This document shows positions 1 to 8,816 of a stretch of DNA of 64,000 bases, in pieces. Numbering within the stretch: the stretch's first letter is position 1; every line of letters starts with the position of its first letter. Source of the stretch: Taibaiella sp. KBW10 (GTDB taxonomy: Bacteria; Bacteroidota; Bacteroidia; Chitinophagales; Chitinophagaceae); assembly GCF_003852495.1 (NCBI RefSeq), contig NZ_QAJI01000002.1, positions 93,932 through 157,931 on the forward strand, written 5' to 3'. The position numbers and the translations under genes are program-made. The notes under the pieces were generated by a model. It saw nothing but the letters and a program-made list of their open reading frames with translations, was not told the origin of the DNA and searched no databases.

Positions 1-624
1 AATGGTCGGATCGGAGAATATGATCTCATAAGTACCATTGTCTAATTTCATTTTATTATTGAGATTAAACACACCGGCTCCCGTTTTAAAAGGAACGCCA
101 AAGGTGGCCAGGTATTTTTTCTCATTTTCAATCCAATAGAAACTCGAAACATTTTTTATTTCCAGTGTTACCGATTGGCCGTATTGCATTTTATTGTAAT
201 CACTAACCACTAAGTTAAAGGGGAATTCGGCTTTATAAAGCTCCATTTTCTTTACTTTTCCCTCTACAAAGTAGCTTACATTTAATTGTAATTCCTCGAT
301 TACACGTTGCATAATAGAGCGGCTCTTGATGTACATGATCTCACTTTGGAGATCAACACCTGATCCAGGACCCGCAGCCCCCATTATTGACGACAACTTT
401 GCTTCCTTGTTGTCCTGTTTTACCATTAGGGTTGCCGAAGAGACATATTGCTTTGTTGCATATCGTAAATAGATAAAAGACAGTGCTAAAGCCGCGATTA
501 TGCATATCAGAAACCATGGCCAGTACCTTAGGATCTTAAAAAGCCAGTCCTTAAGATTAATATTAGGAATAACATTGCCTATCTTATTGCCTGAAGTCGT
601 ATTATCATTTATTAATGGTTCCAT
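1..624 (-). CDS. Wzc/Wzz-type polysaccharide chain-length protein, N-terminal part (partial)
   Basis: The reading frame opens with ATG at 624 and runs off the left edge, so only about 208 N-terminal residues are seen. An N-terminal cytoplasmic stretch is followed by one hydrophobic segment (roughly residues 30-52) and then a periplasmic region starting near KQYVSSATLMV, the usual layout of the Wzz/chain-length-determinant domain. In this family the protein sits in the inner membrane and controls the length and export of surface polysaccharide; in Bacteroidota it is often fused to a C-terminal tyrosine kinase, which would lie outside this window. It starts 4 bases after the stop of the Wza-like gene, so the two are probably co-transcribed. 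Confidence 0.85.
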   Translation of the reverse strand, partial: MEPLINDNTTSGNKIGNVIPNINLKDWLFKILRYWPWFLICIIAALALSFIYLRYATKQYVSSATLMVKQDNKEAKLSSIMGAAGPGSGVDLQSEIMYIKSRSIMQRVIEELQLNVSYFVEGKVKKMELYKAEFPFNLVVSDYNKMQYGQSVTLEIKNVSSFYWIENEKKYLATFGVPFKTGAGVFNLNNKMKLDNGTYEIIFSDPTI

Positions 625-628
625 TCTA

Positions 629-1414
629 TTAGTTTTTCAGGTATCTGATGGTTGAAAATAAGCCTAAAATAGTGGCTACGGAAGATAGGGTTAAGGACGA
701 AATAGTAATGGCGTCCGGAATTCCTTTCGTTTGTCTTTGTTTGCGCCTAGTCGCTTCTACGATAATCACATCGTTCTGTTGCAGATAATAGAAAGGTGAG
801 GACATGGTGACTACATCATTCATATTTAATCTGATCATTTCCCGTTTATCTCCGTTTTCTCTAATCAGCAATACATTATCTTTTCTACCGGTAGCCGTAA
901 TATCACCTGCTTTACCCAAAGCCTCTAAAATCGTCGTCTTACGCGCCGATATGTTGATGATACCCGGAGCACCCACCTCTCCCAAAACGGAAACCTGAGC
1001 ATTTAATAGGCGTACATTTACAATAGGATTTTTAACCTGAGTACTGATTTTTTGTGTAATTAAATCCTGCGCTTCCTCCAATGTTTTATTAGCCAAGCTT
1101 ATTTTACCGAGTACGGGAAAATTGATATCTCCGTTTTTGTCCACTTTATACCCTTCATTAAGCGCATTCTCACTTTGTGCCCCGGTCAGTACACCCGCAT
1201 TGAATAAGGTATTGGATTCGGCATTAAGCGTGCTTACTTTCACAGAAAGAACATCGTCTACTTTTATCCTTTGCTCCGTTTTATTCTCAACTTGTTTTAC
1301 CGTGTAAGTACTATCCGGTAAATTATTGAAATAAGTTAAGGCTTTCTTGTTCTTAGGACTACAAGAAAAAAGGCTAAAGGCAAGAAAAACAGGTATATAT
1401 GATTTTAATTTCAT
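629..1414 (-). CDS. Wza-type polysaccharide export outer-membrane lipoprotein
   Basis: This is a polysaccharide biosynthesis/export (Poly_export, SLBB) protein thought to form the outer-membrane exit channel for capsule or exopolysaccharide. I chose the ATG at 1414 because it begins MKLKSYIPVFLAFSLFSC, a signal peptide with a lipobox ending in Cys; the frame is open further upstream but that extension has no signal character. The motif GYKVDKNGDINFPVLGKI is typical of the Poly_export domain, followed by an SLBB-like part (VSVLGEVGAPG). A hydrophobic C-terminal stretch (ISSLTLSSVATILGLFSTI) would be the membrane-spanning helix. It is directly followed by the Wzc-type gene. Confidence 0.92.
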   Translation of the reverse strand: MKLKSYIPVFLAFSLFSCSPKNKKALTYFNNLPDSTYTVKQVENKTEQRIKVDDVLSVKVSTLNAESNTLFNAGVLTGAQSENALNEGYKVDKNGDINFPVLGKISLANKTLEEAQDLITQKISTQVKNPIVNVRLLNAQVSVLGEVGAPGIINISARKTTILEALGKAGDITATGRKDNVLLIRENGDKREMIRLNMNDVVTMSSPFYYLQQNDVIIVEATRRKQRQTKGIPDAITISSLTLSSVATILGLFSTIRYLKN

Positions 1415-1566
1415 AACAGGATTTTGCGCGAAGTTAATGTTAAAATATGATTTTATAAATTTGCAATCCTTTAAATAAAATGCCGTTAACATTTAAACAA
1501 AAACATTTAGCACTTATCAATGATAGGTCTATCAACCCAAAATCATATTATTTCATACAATAATAT

Positions 1567-2589
1567 CTATTTTTTCTCATATTGTGCCTGATATATTTGC
1601 TCTATCATATGTACAACCTCCAGACCATCATAAACGGTTGTCGTTATAGCGGCATTATGGTTCAATACATCAATCACATTTTGTATGACAAAAGCATGGT
1701 TTGCGGCAGACCCCTTGTAAAACCCATAATCATTTCCGGGAAGGGTTGGTGGCAGCTCGGGCATTACATAATCCTTAATATGGCAATAACTCACTTTGTC
1801 CATATATTGCCCCCCGATCTTCACACTCCCCTTTTCTGCAATTATAGTTAACGAGCTCTCTAAATTCTTATCCCAAACAGCTGTTGAAAAATTAATATTT
1901 CCCGCTCCTCCTTGCACTAATTCAAATAATACATGACCACTATCTTCAAATTCTGTAAGGTTTTGATGATTGAAATCGTATAGCCTTGTATCAATATTTT
2001 TTATTTGTCCAAATACCCAATATAGGATGTCTATAAAATGAGAAAATTGGGTAAATAATGTACCTCCATCTAATTGTTTGCTACCATGCCAGCCTTCCGG
2101 AGTGTAATATCGTTCGTCTCTGTTCCAGTAGCAATTCATCTGCAGCATATGGATCTGCCCTAATTTACCTGATTCAACCAACTCTTTTAGCCATACAGAA
2201 GGCGGGGAGTAGCGATTTTGCATCACGACAAACACTTTGCGCTCTACCTTTTCTGCAAGATCAATAATTTGCTGTGCTTCCCGGGTAGACAAGGCCAAAG
2301 GTTTTTCGATCACTACATTTTTGCAATCTTCTAATACCGACAATGCCAATGTTGCATGCAAGCCATTAGGCACGGCAATATTGGCCACGTCAAAATCAAT
2401 TCCGGCCTGCTTCAGTTCCTCGTAGGAATTAAAGAAAGGAGCATCGTATTGATCAATATAAAGCTCATTCCTGTCTTTAATATCCACCAGCGCCACCAAT
2501 TCGGCTTCGGGATTATTCAAAATCATTGCCGCATGCCTTTTTCCGATATGCCCGCAACCGATGACTATAAATTTTATTTTATGACTCAA
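1567..2589 (-). CDS. Gfo/Idh/MocA oxidoreductase, WbpB/WlbA-like sugar-nucleotide 3-dehydrogenase
   Basis: A 340-residue NAD-dependent dehydrogenase. The N-terminal Rossmann motif is IGCGHIGKRHA (about residues 10-20), then EKPLALS typical of the family, and a central NRYSPPSVWLKELVESGKLG and YWNRDERYY pattern characteristic of the WbpB/WlbA branch, which oxidises C3 of UDP-GlcNAc-uronic acid. The start overlaps the end of the acetyltransferase gene by 11 bases, so the two are translationally linked. With the WbpD-like neighbour it suggests a 2,3-diacetamido sugar in the polysaccharide. The required aminotransferase (WbpE-like) is not in this window. Exact substrate is inferred, not shown. 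Confidence 0.85.
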   Translation of the reverse strand: MSHKIKFIVIGCGHIGKRHAAMILNNPEAELVALVDIKDRNELYIDQYDAPFFNSYEELKQAGIDFDVANIAVPNGLHATLALSVLEDCKNVVIEKPLALSTREAQQIIDLAEKVERKVFVVMQNRYSPPSVWLKELVESGKLGQIHMLQMNCYWNRDERYYTPEGWHGSKQLDGGTLFTQFSHFIDILYWVFGQIKNIDTRLYDFNHQNLTEFEDSGHVLFELVQGGAGNINFSTAVWDKNLESSLTIIAEKGSVKIGGQYMDKVSYCHIKDYVMPELPPTLPGNDYGFYKGSAANHAFVIQNVIDVLNHNAAITTTVYDGLEVVHMIEQIYQAQYEKK

Positions 2590-3166
2590 TTCTAATTACT
2601 TCATTATTGATTAAAGAATATTGTTCCTTGCTTTCAGTACATACCGCAAGCTGGTCTTCATCAAAAACCAGACGGTGTCCGTAGGCACTGATCCAGCCTA
2701 TTTGTTTTGCAGGATTTCCAACCACCAGTGCATAGGCTTTGACCGCCTTAGAGACGACTGCTCCTGCACCAATAAATGCATAAGCGCCAATATCATTGCC
2801 GCAAATAATGGTTGCATTAGCCCCTATAGAAGCTCCTTTACCTATTCTTGTTTGTAAATATTGTTCTTTACGGTTAATGGCACTTCTCGGATTGATCACA
2901 TTGGTAAATACAACAGAAGGCCCCACAAAGACATCATCAGCACAGGTCACCCCTTCATATATAGATACATTGTTCTGTACTTTTACATTATTACCCAGCA
3001 CAACCTTATCGCCCACAAAACAATTTTGCCCGATGTTACAACCTTCTCCTAAAACAGCAGAAGACATCAGGTGGCTAAAATGCCAAATGCGGGTGCCTTT
3101 TCCTATCGTGGCCCCCGCATCTACTACAGCTGTTTCATGTACATAATAATCGATATGTATACTCAT
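2579..3166 (-). CDS. WbpD/WlbB-like sugar-nucleotide N-acetyltransferase (left-handed beta helix)
   Basis: A 195-residue protein made almost entirely of hexapeptide repeats (AGATIGKGTRIWHF, NIGQNCFVGDKVVLG, RIGKGASIGANATII), the left-handed beta-helix fold of acyltransferases. The family member WbpD acetylates the 3-amino group of a UDP-2-acetamido-3-amino uronic acid using acetyl-CoA. Length and motif order match WbpD/WlbB rather than serine acetyltransferases. It sits between rmlA (10 bases upstream) and the WbpB-like gene it overlaps. A dTDP-3-amino-sugar acetyltransferase (FdtC-like) is an alternative given the adjacent rml genes, but the linked WbpB-like dehydrogenase favours the UDP-sugar route. 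Confidence 0.85.
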   Translation of the reverse strand: MSIHIDYYVHETAVVDAGATIGKGTRIWHFSHLMSSAVLGEGCNIGQNCFVGDKVVLGNNVKVQNNVSIYEGVTCADDVFVGPSVVFTNVINPRSAINRKEQYLQTRIGKGASIGANATIICGNDIGAYAFIGAGAVVSKAVKAYALVVGNPAKQIGWISAYGHRLVFDEDQLAVCTESKEQYSLINNEVIRIES

Positions 3167-3176
3167 GTATATTTTA

Positions 3177-4037
3177 TTATTTTACCAATCGCTCCAAATA
3201 TACCCCATAACCACTTTTCTTCAATGGAGCAGCAACCTCCAGCAATTGTTCTTTGGAAATAAAGCCCATCCGGTAAGCTACTTCTTCGGGACACCCCACT
3301 TTTAGACCCTGACGGTTCTCCAAAATCTGTACGAACTGACTGGCTTCCATCATGGAGTCAAAAGTTCCTGTATCTAACCAGGCGGTGCCGCGATTAAGTA
3401 CGCTTACTTTTAATCGTCCTTGCTCCAGGTATATTTTGTTGATATCCGTTATCTCATACTCTCCTCTTTCAGAAGGTGCTAAGTTTTTTGCAATTTCCAC
3501 TACATCATTATCGTAAAAATACAGTCCGGGAACGGCATAATTAGATTTCGGATTGGCCGGTTTCTCTTCGATGGACAAGGCATTAAAATCCTCATCGAAT
3601 TCTACCACGCCATAACGCTCCGGATCATGTACCTGGTAAGCATATACCACGCCACCTTCTACTTCCGTATTACTTTGTAGCAAAGTGCCCATACCGGAGC
3701 CATAAAAGATATTATCTCCAAGTACTAAGGCGACTTTATCTGCTCCGATGAATGACTCCCCTAATACAAATGCCTGAGCCAAACCATTGGGAACTTCCTG
3801 AATCACATATTCAAAATTACAGCCCCATTGTGCGCCATCTCCTAATAATCTTTTAAATCCTGCCTGGTCTTCAGGTGTGGTAATAATCAGAATATCTTTA
3901 ATCCCAGCCATCATCAATACCGATAAAGGGTAGTAGATCATAGGTTTATCATAGATGGGCATCAGTTGTTTACTAATACCTCTTGTAATGGGATACAATC
4001 TGGTTCCGGATCCACCGGCGAGTACAATACCCTTCAT
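3177..4037 (-). CDS. rmlA: Glucose-1-phosphate thymidylyltransferase
   Basis: RmlA joins glucose-1-phosphate and dTTP to give dTDP-glucose, the first step to dTDP-L-rhamnose and other deoxysugars. The start [18 protein letters not shown] holds the nucleotidyltransferase signature, and [25 protein letters not shown] and a [14 protein letters not shown] stretch follow as in typical RmlA. The length (286 aa) is normal and the ATG at 4037 is the only sensible start. It lies 21 bases downstream of rmlC in a minus-strand run rmlB-rmlC-rmlA. Confidence 0.97.
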   Translation of the reverse strand: MKGIVLAGGSGTRLYPITRGISKQLMPIYDKPMIYYPLSVLMMAGIKDILIITTPEDQAGFKRLLGDGAQWGCNFEYVIQEVPNGLAQAFVLGESFIGADKVALVLGDNIFYGSGMGTLLQSNTEVEGGVVYAYQVHDPERYGVVEFDEDFNALSIEEKPANPKSNYAVPGLYFYDNDVVEIAKNLAPSERGEYEITDINKIYLEQGRLKVSVLNRGTAWLDTGTFDSMMEASQFVQILENRQGLKVGCPEEVAYRMGFISKEQLLEVAAPLKKSGYGVYLERLVK

Positions 4038-4058
4038 GATTTGATATTTAAAATATTT

Positions 4059-4592
4059 TTAATCTAAAAATGGTAAAATGAGGTCTTTTTCAGACAGCAA
4101 CATTTTATCTTGTGGAATTTTCCAATCAATATTTAAGGCAGGGTCGTTATAGCGTATCCCTCCCTCGGCACTTTTATTATAAAAATTATCGCATTTATAG
4201 GCAAAAACAGCGGTTTCGCTTAATACAGAAAAACCGTGTGCAAACCCTCTCGGTACATATAACTGGTTATTATCTTCTGCATTCAGCTCCACAGCTACCC
4301 ATTGTTTATAGGTTTCTGAATCGGGACGAAGATCGACCGCGACATCCAACACCACACCACTTATTACGCGTACCAATTTTGCCTGTGCAGCACCCCCCGT
4401 TTGTAAATGTAATCCACGAACAGTACCATATTCAGAGAAAGACTGGTTATCCTGCACAAATCGGCCCGATGCACCCGTCAATTCAGTAAATTTTTCTTCA
4501 TTAAAACTTTCGAAAAAATAACCTCTCGAATCCTTGAAAACCTGTGGGGATAAGATAAAACATCCTTTAAGTTTCGTTTCCTGTGCTGTCAT
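4059..4592 (-). CDS. rmlC: dTDP-4-dehydrorhamnose 3,5-epimerase
   Basis: RmlC epimerises dTDP-4-keto-6-deoxyglucose at C3 and C5. The cupin-type core contains FKDSRGYFFESFNEEKF, VRGLHLQ and YVPRGFAHGFSVLSE, including the family's active-site His in the RGLHLQ motif and a conserved Tyr in FAYKCDNFYN. I place the start at ATG 4592 (MTAQETKLKGC), giving 177 residues and no overlap with rmlB, whose stop is at 4597; the open frame upstream to 4637 would overlap rmlB and adds non-conserved residues. Confidence 0.95.
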   Translation of the reverse strand: MTAQETKLKGCFILSPQVFKDSRGYFFESFNEEKFTELTGASGRFVQDNQSFSEYGTVRGLHLQTGGAAQAKLVRVISGVVLDVAVDLRPDSETYKQWVAVELNAEDNNQLYVPRGFAHGFSVLSETAVFAYKCDNFYNKSAEGGIRYNDPALNIDWKIPQDKMLLSEKDLILPFLD

Positions 4593-4596
4593 ATCT

Positions 4597-5652
4597 TTAA
4601 TTGTACTGATTTTCGTAATATTTCTGATAAGCACCACTGGTTACATTATTCAGCCATTCTTCGTTTTCCAAATACCAATCTACCGTTTTTTCCAAACCTT
4701 CTTCAAATTGCAAACTTGGTAACCATCCCAGCTCTTCTTTCAAAGTAGTAGCATCAATGGCATAACGTAAATCATGTCCTGCCCTGTCTGTAACAAAAGT
4801 AATCAGCGCTGCCGATGTGCCTTCTGCTCTATTCAGTTTTTTATCCATGATTTTGCATAATAAATGGATCAGATCAATATTGGTCCACTCATTATGCCCA
4901 CCGATGTTATAGGTTTTACCGGTCTTCGCTTTATGAAAAATATCATCGATTGCCCTAGCATGATCTTCTACCCAAAGCCAATCTCTTACATTCTCCCCTT
5001 TACCGTATACCGGTATCGGCTTCATATTTTTTATGTTATTGATAGATAATGGAATCAGTTTTTCCGGGAAGTGATGCGATCCATAATTATTCGAACAATT
5101 GGAGATCACACAGTCCATTCCATAAGTATCATGATAAGCCCTTACAAAGTGGTCAGAACTCGCTTTAGAGGCCGAATAAGGACTATGCGGGTCGTAGGCA
5201 GTTGTTTCGGTAAACATCCCTTCTGCACCCAGCGCACCATACACCTCATCGGTAGATACATGATAGAAACGGTGTGTATCATAAGCACCTTTCCAGGCAT
5301 GACGTGCCGCATTCAATAAGGTAACTGTACCCACTACATTGGTCATTACAAACTCCACAGGGTTTGCAATACTGCGGTCTACATGGCTTTCTGCTGCTAA
5401 GTGAATAACCGCATCAGGCGTATATTTTTGAAATAATGCATCGACAAAAGCGACATCACAGATATCTCCTTTTTCAAAGATATAATTCGGTGCTTTTTCG
5501 ATATCGGTCAGGTTGGCTAAATTACCGGCATAGGTAAGTTTATCCAGGTTAATAATTTTATATTGAGGATAGTTATTTACAAATCTTCTTACCACATGAG
5601 AGCCAATGAATCCGGCACCTCCGGTAATGATAATCGTTTTATTTGTGGACAT
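4597..5652 (-). CDS. rmlB: dTDP-glucose 4,6-dehydratase
   Basis: RmlB converts dTDP-glucose to dTDP-4-keto-6-deoxyglucose using bound NAD+. The extended-SDR fingerprint is visible: GGAGFIGSHVV near the N-terminus, HLAAESHVDRSI, STDEVYG and YSASKASSDHFVRAYHDTYG with the YxxxK catalytic pair. The start at 5652 (MSTNKTIIITGG) puts the Rossmann glycines at the expected distance and avoids overlap with the ExbB-like gene; an ATG at 5682 is also in frame but would overlap that gene. First gene of the rmlB-rmlC-rmlA run. No rmlD is seen here, so the final sugar cannot be fixed as rhamnose from this window. Confidence 0.96.
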   Translation of the reverse strand: MSTNKTIIITGGAGFIGSHVVRRFVNNYPQYKIINLDKLTYAGNLANLTDIEKAPNYIFEKGDICDVAFVDALFQKYTPDAVIHLAAESHVDRSIANPVEFVMTNVVGTVTLLNAARHAWKGAYDTHRFYHVSTDEVYGALGAEGMFTETTAYDPHSPYSASKASSDHFVRAYHDTYGMDCVISNCSNNYGSHHFPEKLIPLSINNIKNMKPIPVYGKGENVRDWLWVEDHARAIDDIFHKAKTGKTYNIGGHNEWTNIDLIHLLCKIMDKKLNRAEGTSAALITFVTDRAGHDLRYAIDATTLKEELGWLPSLQFEEGLEKTVDWYLENEEWLNNVTSGAYQKYYENQYN

Positions 5653-5662
5653 GGGTATAGGA

Positions 5663-6370
5663 TTAATGGTGAGCAGGTTCATGCAGAATATCTAATAATT
5701 CCGTTGCGGACGTTTCAATTCTGTTAACCCCTCTGTTGATTAAGGCATTTAAATAATTATAGGCAACGAAAGACACCAAACCGATAATCAAACCGGCAGC
5801 GGAAGTAACCAGTTTGGTATAAATACCGCCTGCTACGCTATTGATTGAAAAGGCAGGATCATGTTGAATGTTATAGAACATAATGATCATCCCTACGATC
5901 GTTCCCAAAAAACCAAAAATAGGTGCAATACCGGCAATAGTAGACAGGATACCTACGTTTTTCTCCATCGCATATACTTCCAGTTTTCCGGAGTTTTCCA
6001 TGGATTTTTCGATATGGTCAATCGGTTTGCCGATGCGGCTAATTCCTTTGGAAACAACGCGCGGAACAGCACCTTCATAGTTTTTACAAAGGGATTGTGC
6101 GCCACTTAAATTTCCTTCGGTAATTTTTTCTTTTACCCGCTGCATGAAGTCTGCAGGAGCACTCATCGCTTTTCTAATGGCTAAAAAACGTTCAAAAAAT
6201 ATATAAATAGAGATCAGACTACAGATTAAAAGCGGAATCATCAATACACCGCCTTCTTTTAGCAAATACCATAAGGACAATTGTTCTTGTGTGGCGGGCT
6301 TTACAAGGGGCACTGCAGCTGCTTGCACTGTATCTGCAACTACTTGTAGTAAAATTGGGCTGAAGTTCAT
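5663..6370 (-). CDS. MotA/TolQ/ExbB-type proton channel protein
   Basis: A 235-residue inner-membrane protein of the ExbB/TolQ family, which uses the proton gradient to drive TonB- or Tol-type transport across the envelope. A first membrane segment near residues 38-58 (VLMIPLLICSLISIYIFFERF) is followed by a cytoplasmic loop and two further segments near LSTIAGIAPIFGFLGTIVGM and KLVTSAAGLIIGLVSFVAYN, the usual three-helix pattern with the family's conserved Pro/Gly-rich second helix. No exbD or tonB lies next to it; an ExbD-like gene is about 17 kb away at 23240-23800. Confidence 0.93.
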   Translation of the reverse strand: MNFSPILLQVVADTVQAAAVPLVKPATQEQLSLWYLLKEGGVLMIPLLICSLISIYIFFERFLAIRKAMSAPADFMQRVKEKITEGNLSGAQSLCKNYEGAVPRVVSKGISRIGKPIDHIEKSMENSGKLEVYAMEKNVGILSTIAGIAPIFGFLGTIVGMIIMFYNIQHDPAFSINSVAGGIYTKLVTSAAGLIIGLVSFVAYNYLNALINRGVNRIETSATELLDILHEPAHH

Positions 6371-6394
6371 GCTATCAATTTAAGGTCAAAGACA

Positions 6395-6435
6395 AAAGTA
6401 AAAAAAATGGGCAAAAATGTAAAACTTTCGCCCAT
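6395..6435 (-). terminator. Rho-independent terminator after the SlyD-like gene
   Basis: On the minus strand ATGGGCGAAAG pairs with a TTTTTGCCCAT arm (6407-6435) and is followed by a run of seven or more T (complement of 6400-6406). It lies 25 bases past the stop of the FKBP-type isomerase gene. Confidence 0.85.
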
Positions 6436-6459
6436 ACTAAATGTTATAAGAGTGTAATA

Positions 6460-6888
6460 CTATACGATCTCTACCAATTCAATATCAAATACCAGGTCTT
6501 TACCCGCTAAAACGTGGTTGGCATCTAATACAACAGATTCCTCTTTTACTTCCGCAATAATAACCGGGAATACATTTCCTTGATTATCGCTTAAGTGCAT
6601 TTGCATTCCTACCTGAGGTTCTGCATCCTGAGGAAATTCTGTTTTTGGAAATTCTACAAGGTTTTCCGGACTTGCAGGACCGTAAGCTTCCTCAACAGGA
6701 ATATTTACTGTTTTTTTGTCTCCAACCTGCATATCGATCAATGCGTTATCAAATCCTTTGATCACTTGACCTTCTCCAACTACAAATTGCAGTGGTTCAC
6801 GTCCTTCTGAGCTATCAAAAGTTGTGCCATCAGTTAATTTTCCATGATAATGCACTTTTACGGTATCGCCTGCTTTTACTTGTGCCAT
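6460..6888 (-). CDS. FKBP-type peptidyl-prolyl isomerase, SlyD-like
   Basis: A 142-residue cytoplasmic prolyl isomerase and chaperone. The FKBP half shows VKVHYHGKLTDGTTFDSS and the substrate-pocket motif GQVIKGFDNALIDMQVGDKK; the central insert (EEAYGPASPENLVEFPKTEFP) is the insert-in-flap chaperone domain of the SlyD branch; the chain then returns to FKBP (NHVLAGKDLVFDIELVEI). There is no His-rich metal-binding tail like that of E. coli SlyD. It has its own terminator and no obvious operon partner. Confidence 0.93.
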   Translation of the reverse strand: MAQVKAGDTVKVHYHGKLTDGTTFDSSEGREPLQFVVGEGQVIKGFDNALIDMQVGDKKTVNIPVEEAYGPASPENLVEFPKTEFPQDAEPQVGMQMHLSDNQGNVFPVIIAEVKEESVVLDANHVLAGKDLVFDIELVEIV

Positions 6889-6996
6889 AATTTACTATTA
6901 TATTGATTTTTAAAAATTGGATGCAATATATCTTTTAATTATATACTGACAAACTTAATTCCCCCGAAATATTAGTTAATTTATTGTTTTAGATGC

Positions 6997-7929
6997 TTAA
7001 TGTACGATTTTGTAGCAATGGTGTATTTTCTTATTTCTAAAGTCTTCCGGAATCGTTTTATCGGTAATTTCTGCGATACTACTCACTTTAAGCCGGGTAA
7101 AATCAGGGGTAAAATTCCTGAAGTTATTAGAAAAATAAACCACGCCTCCCTTGGCAACATGCTGTAACAACAGGTGCAACATTGTGGCATGGTCTCTTTG
7201 CGTATCCCATGTACCCTTCATGCGTTTGCTATTGCTAAAGCTGGGCGGATCTACAATAACGAGGTCATATAATGTTTCGGGCGCTTTCTTTAAAAAGTCC
7301 ATTACATCACTCTGTATAAAGTCACCCTCCTGCACTGCAAAACCATTTAGCTCGAAGTTTTCTTTAGCCCAGTTCAAATAGGTATTAGAAAGATCTACGG
7401 TGGTGACGGATTTGGCTTTTGCCGCAGCCGCATATACAGAGAATGATCCGGTATACGCAAATAAATTCAATACTTTTTTGCCTTCCGATTCCGCCTGAAA
7501 CAATTGCCTTAAGGGACGATGATCTAAAAACAAACCCGTATCCAGGTAGTCGGTCAGATTGACCCAAAATTTCAGGCCACTTTCCTGTACCACGATTTTC
7601 TTGCTTGCTACCGCTACTTTTTCATATTGCTCTACCCTTCTGGAAAGGATTTTCCGCTCTTTCAGGAAAATAGATTCCCCGGGTACCGCCAATTGCTCCG
7701 CTACGGTACTGACCGCATCGATAAGCCACTGTTCATGCTCTTCTTCCGTCATTTTATAACGATGTACATATTCGGAAATATGTACACAATCTTCATAGCG
7801 GTCTACACAAAAAGGAAACTCAGGGATATCATGATCGTAAATACGAAAACAACTGATTCCCTGCCGTTTAGCCCATTTCAATAAATGCTTTTTATTTTTT
7901 TGCAATCGATTCGCAAACGCTTCCATCAA
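6997..7929 (-). CDS. SAM-dependent rRNA methyltransferase, RlmK-like
   Basis: A class I methyltransferase of the RlmI/RlmK type (310 aa). The N-terminal part (FRIYDHDIPEFPFCVDRYED) corresponds to the RlmK-like RNA-binding region; the catalytic part contains the SAM-binding motif VLNLFAYTGSFSVYAAA and motif IV LVIVDPPSFSNSKRM. In E. coli the equivalent domain (C-terminal half of RlmKL) makes m7G2069 in 23S rRNA; here it stands alone, as in many other bacteria. The precise base modified is inferred from the family. It starts 5 bases after the end of the ComA-like gene. Confidence 0.88.
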   Translation of the reverse strand: MMEAFANRLQKNKKHLLKWAKRQGISCFRIYDHDIPEFPFCVDRYEDCVHISEYVHRYKMTEEEHEQWLIDAVSTVAEQLAVPGESIFLKERKILSRRVEQYEKVAVASKKIVVQESGLKFWVNLTDYLDTGLFLDHRPLRQLFQAESEGKKVLNLFAYTGSFSVYAAAAKAKSVTTVDLSNTYLNWAKENFELNGFAVQEGDFIQSDVMDFLKKAPETLYDLVIVDPPSFSNSKRMKGTWDTQRDHATMLHLLLQHVAKGGVVYFSNNFRNFTPDFTRLKVSSIAEITDKTIPEDFRNKKIHHCYKIVH

Positions 7930-7934
7930 TGCAA

Positions 7935-8702
7935 CTATTTATCTAAAAACATGGTGAACGAATCGCCGCGCAAACCAATACGCATGGCTTCCAAAGGAAT
8001 AACTTCATTAGGGGCAATATTTCCCAGGTTTACATTACAACCTAATAATTTAAGGAAATAGACCTGTTGCGCCTTCTGTGGTGCTTCCCACAAAATCTTT
8101 TCTGCCGGTATTTTTGTTAAAATTTCCTGCACCAAACCTTCTCTCACCTCTCCTGAACCTCTGTAAATACCAATATTTCCGGCTTCTCTAGCTTCTGCGA
8201 TGACACAGGAAGAACCAGCAGTAAGCTCTGCATCCATTTGCTCGATCCATTTATATGGAGGCATTACATTAGACGCATCTTTACTTCCTACTTCAGAATA
8301 TACGGTAAACCCTTCGGCTGCTAAGCGGGAGATATAAGCACACTTTTCTTCATGGGGAATGGAAATAGAGCCATCAGAAACTTCTACATATTGTACTCCG
8401 TAATCTTTAAGCGATTTGATATAATCATCCAACTGATTTCTTACCAAAAAGGCTTCAAACAAAGTACCGCCGAAGTATACAGGAATATCCTGATCACTAT
8501 AAACCTTTAATTTTTCTTTCAGATTGGGAGTGACGACAGCCGTTCCAAATCCCAGTTTCACGACATCTATATGCGGTTTCGCAATAGAAAGAAAATTATG
8601 TACTTCCGGAATACTAAGGCCTTTATCCATAACCATCGTAATCCCATTTACTCTGGGTGCTGTGGTTCTTTCCGGAAGTTGGGTTAAATTAAAATTAATC
8701 AT
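7935..8702 (-). CDS. Phosphosulfolactate synthase (ComA) family protein
   Basis: A 255-residue TIM-barrel protein recognised by GITMVMDKGLSI, DVVKLGFGTAVVTPN, VYFGGTLFEAFLVRNQLD and VEVSDGSISI, all characteristic of ComA. In methanogens ComA adds sulfite to phosphoenolpyruvate to start coenzyme M synthesis. Bacteroidota do not make coenzyme M; homologues there are of uncertain role, possibly in sulfonate or sulfonolipid metabolism, which is inference. The start at 8702 (MINFNLTQLPERTT) is preferred because the 10-residue upstream extension is not conserved in character. The gene precedes the RlmK-like gene with a 5-base gap. Confidence 0.85.
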   Translation of the reverse strand: MINFNLTQLPERTTAPRVNGITMVMDKGLSIPEVHNFLSIAKPHIDVVKLGFGTAVVTPNLKEKLKVYSDQDIPVYFGGTLFEAFLVRNQLDDYIKSLKDYGVQYVEVSDGSISIPHEEKCAYISRLAAEGFTVYSEVGSKDASNVMPPYKWIEQMDAELTAGSSCVIAEAREAGNIGIYRGSGEVREGLVQEILTKIPAEKILWEAPQKAQQVYFLKLLGCNVNLGNIAPNEVIPLEAMRIGLRGDSFTMFLDK

Positions 8703-8804
8703 TCGTTGTTGTTTATTCGTGCAAAAATACACATCTTTTACAAAAGCATATTAAACACTAGATAGTTTTATGATTTTCCCTTCTGTATACATATATTAAA
8801 ACAC

Positions 8805-8812
8805 TACTTTTG
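8805..8812 (+). promoter_or_regulatory. Bacteroidota -7 element TACTTTTG just before the M16 gene
   Basis: TACTTTTG matches the Bacteroidota -7 consensus TAnnTTTG and ends 5 bases before the ATG at 8817. If used, the transcript would start at or next to the start codon. No good -33 TTTG is seen upstream. Confidence 0.45.
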
Positions 8813-8816
8813 TGCC

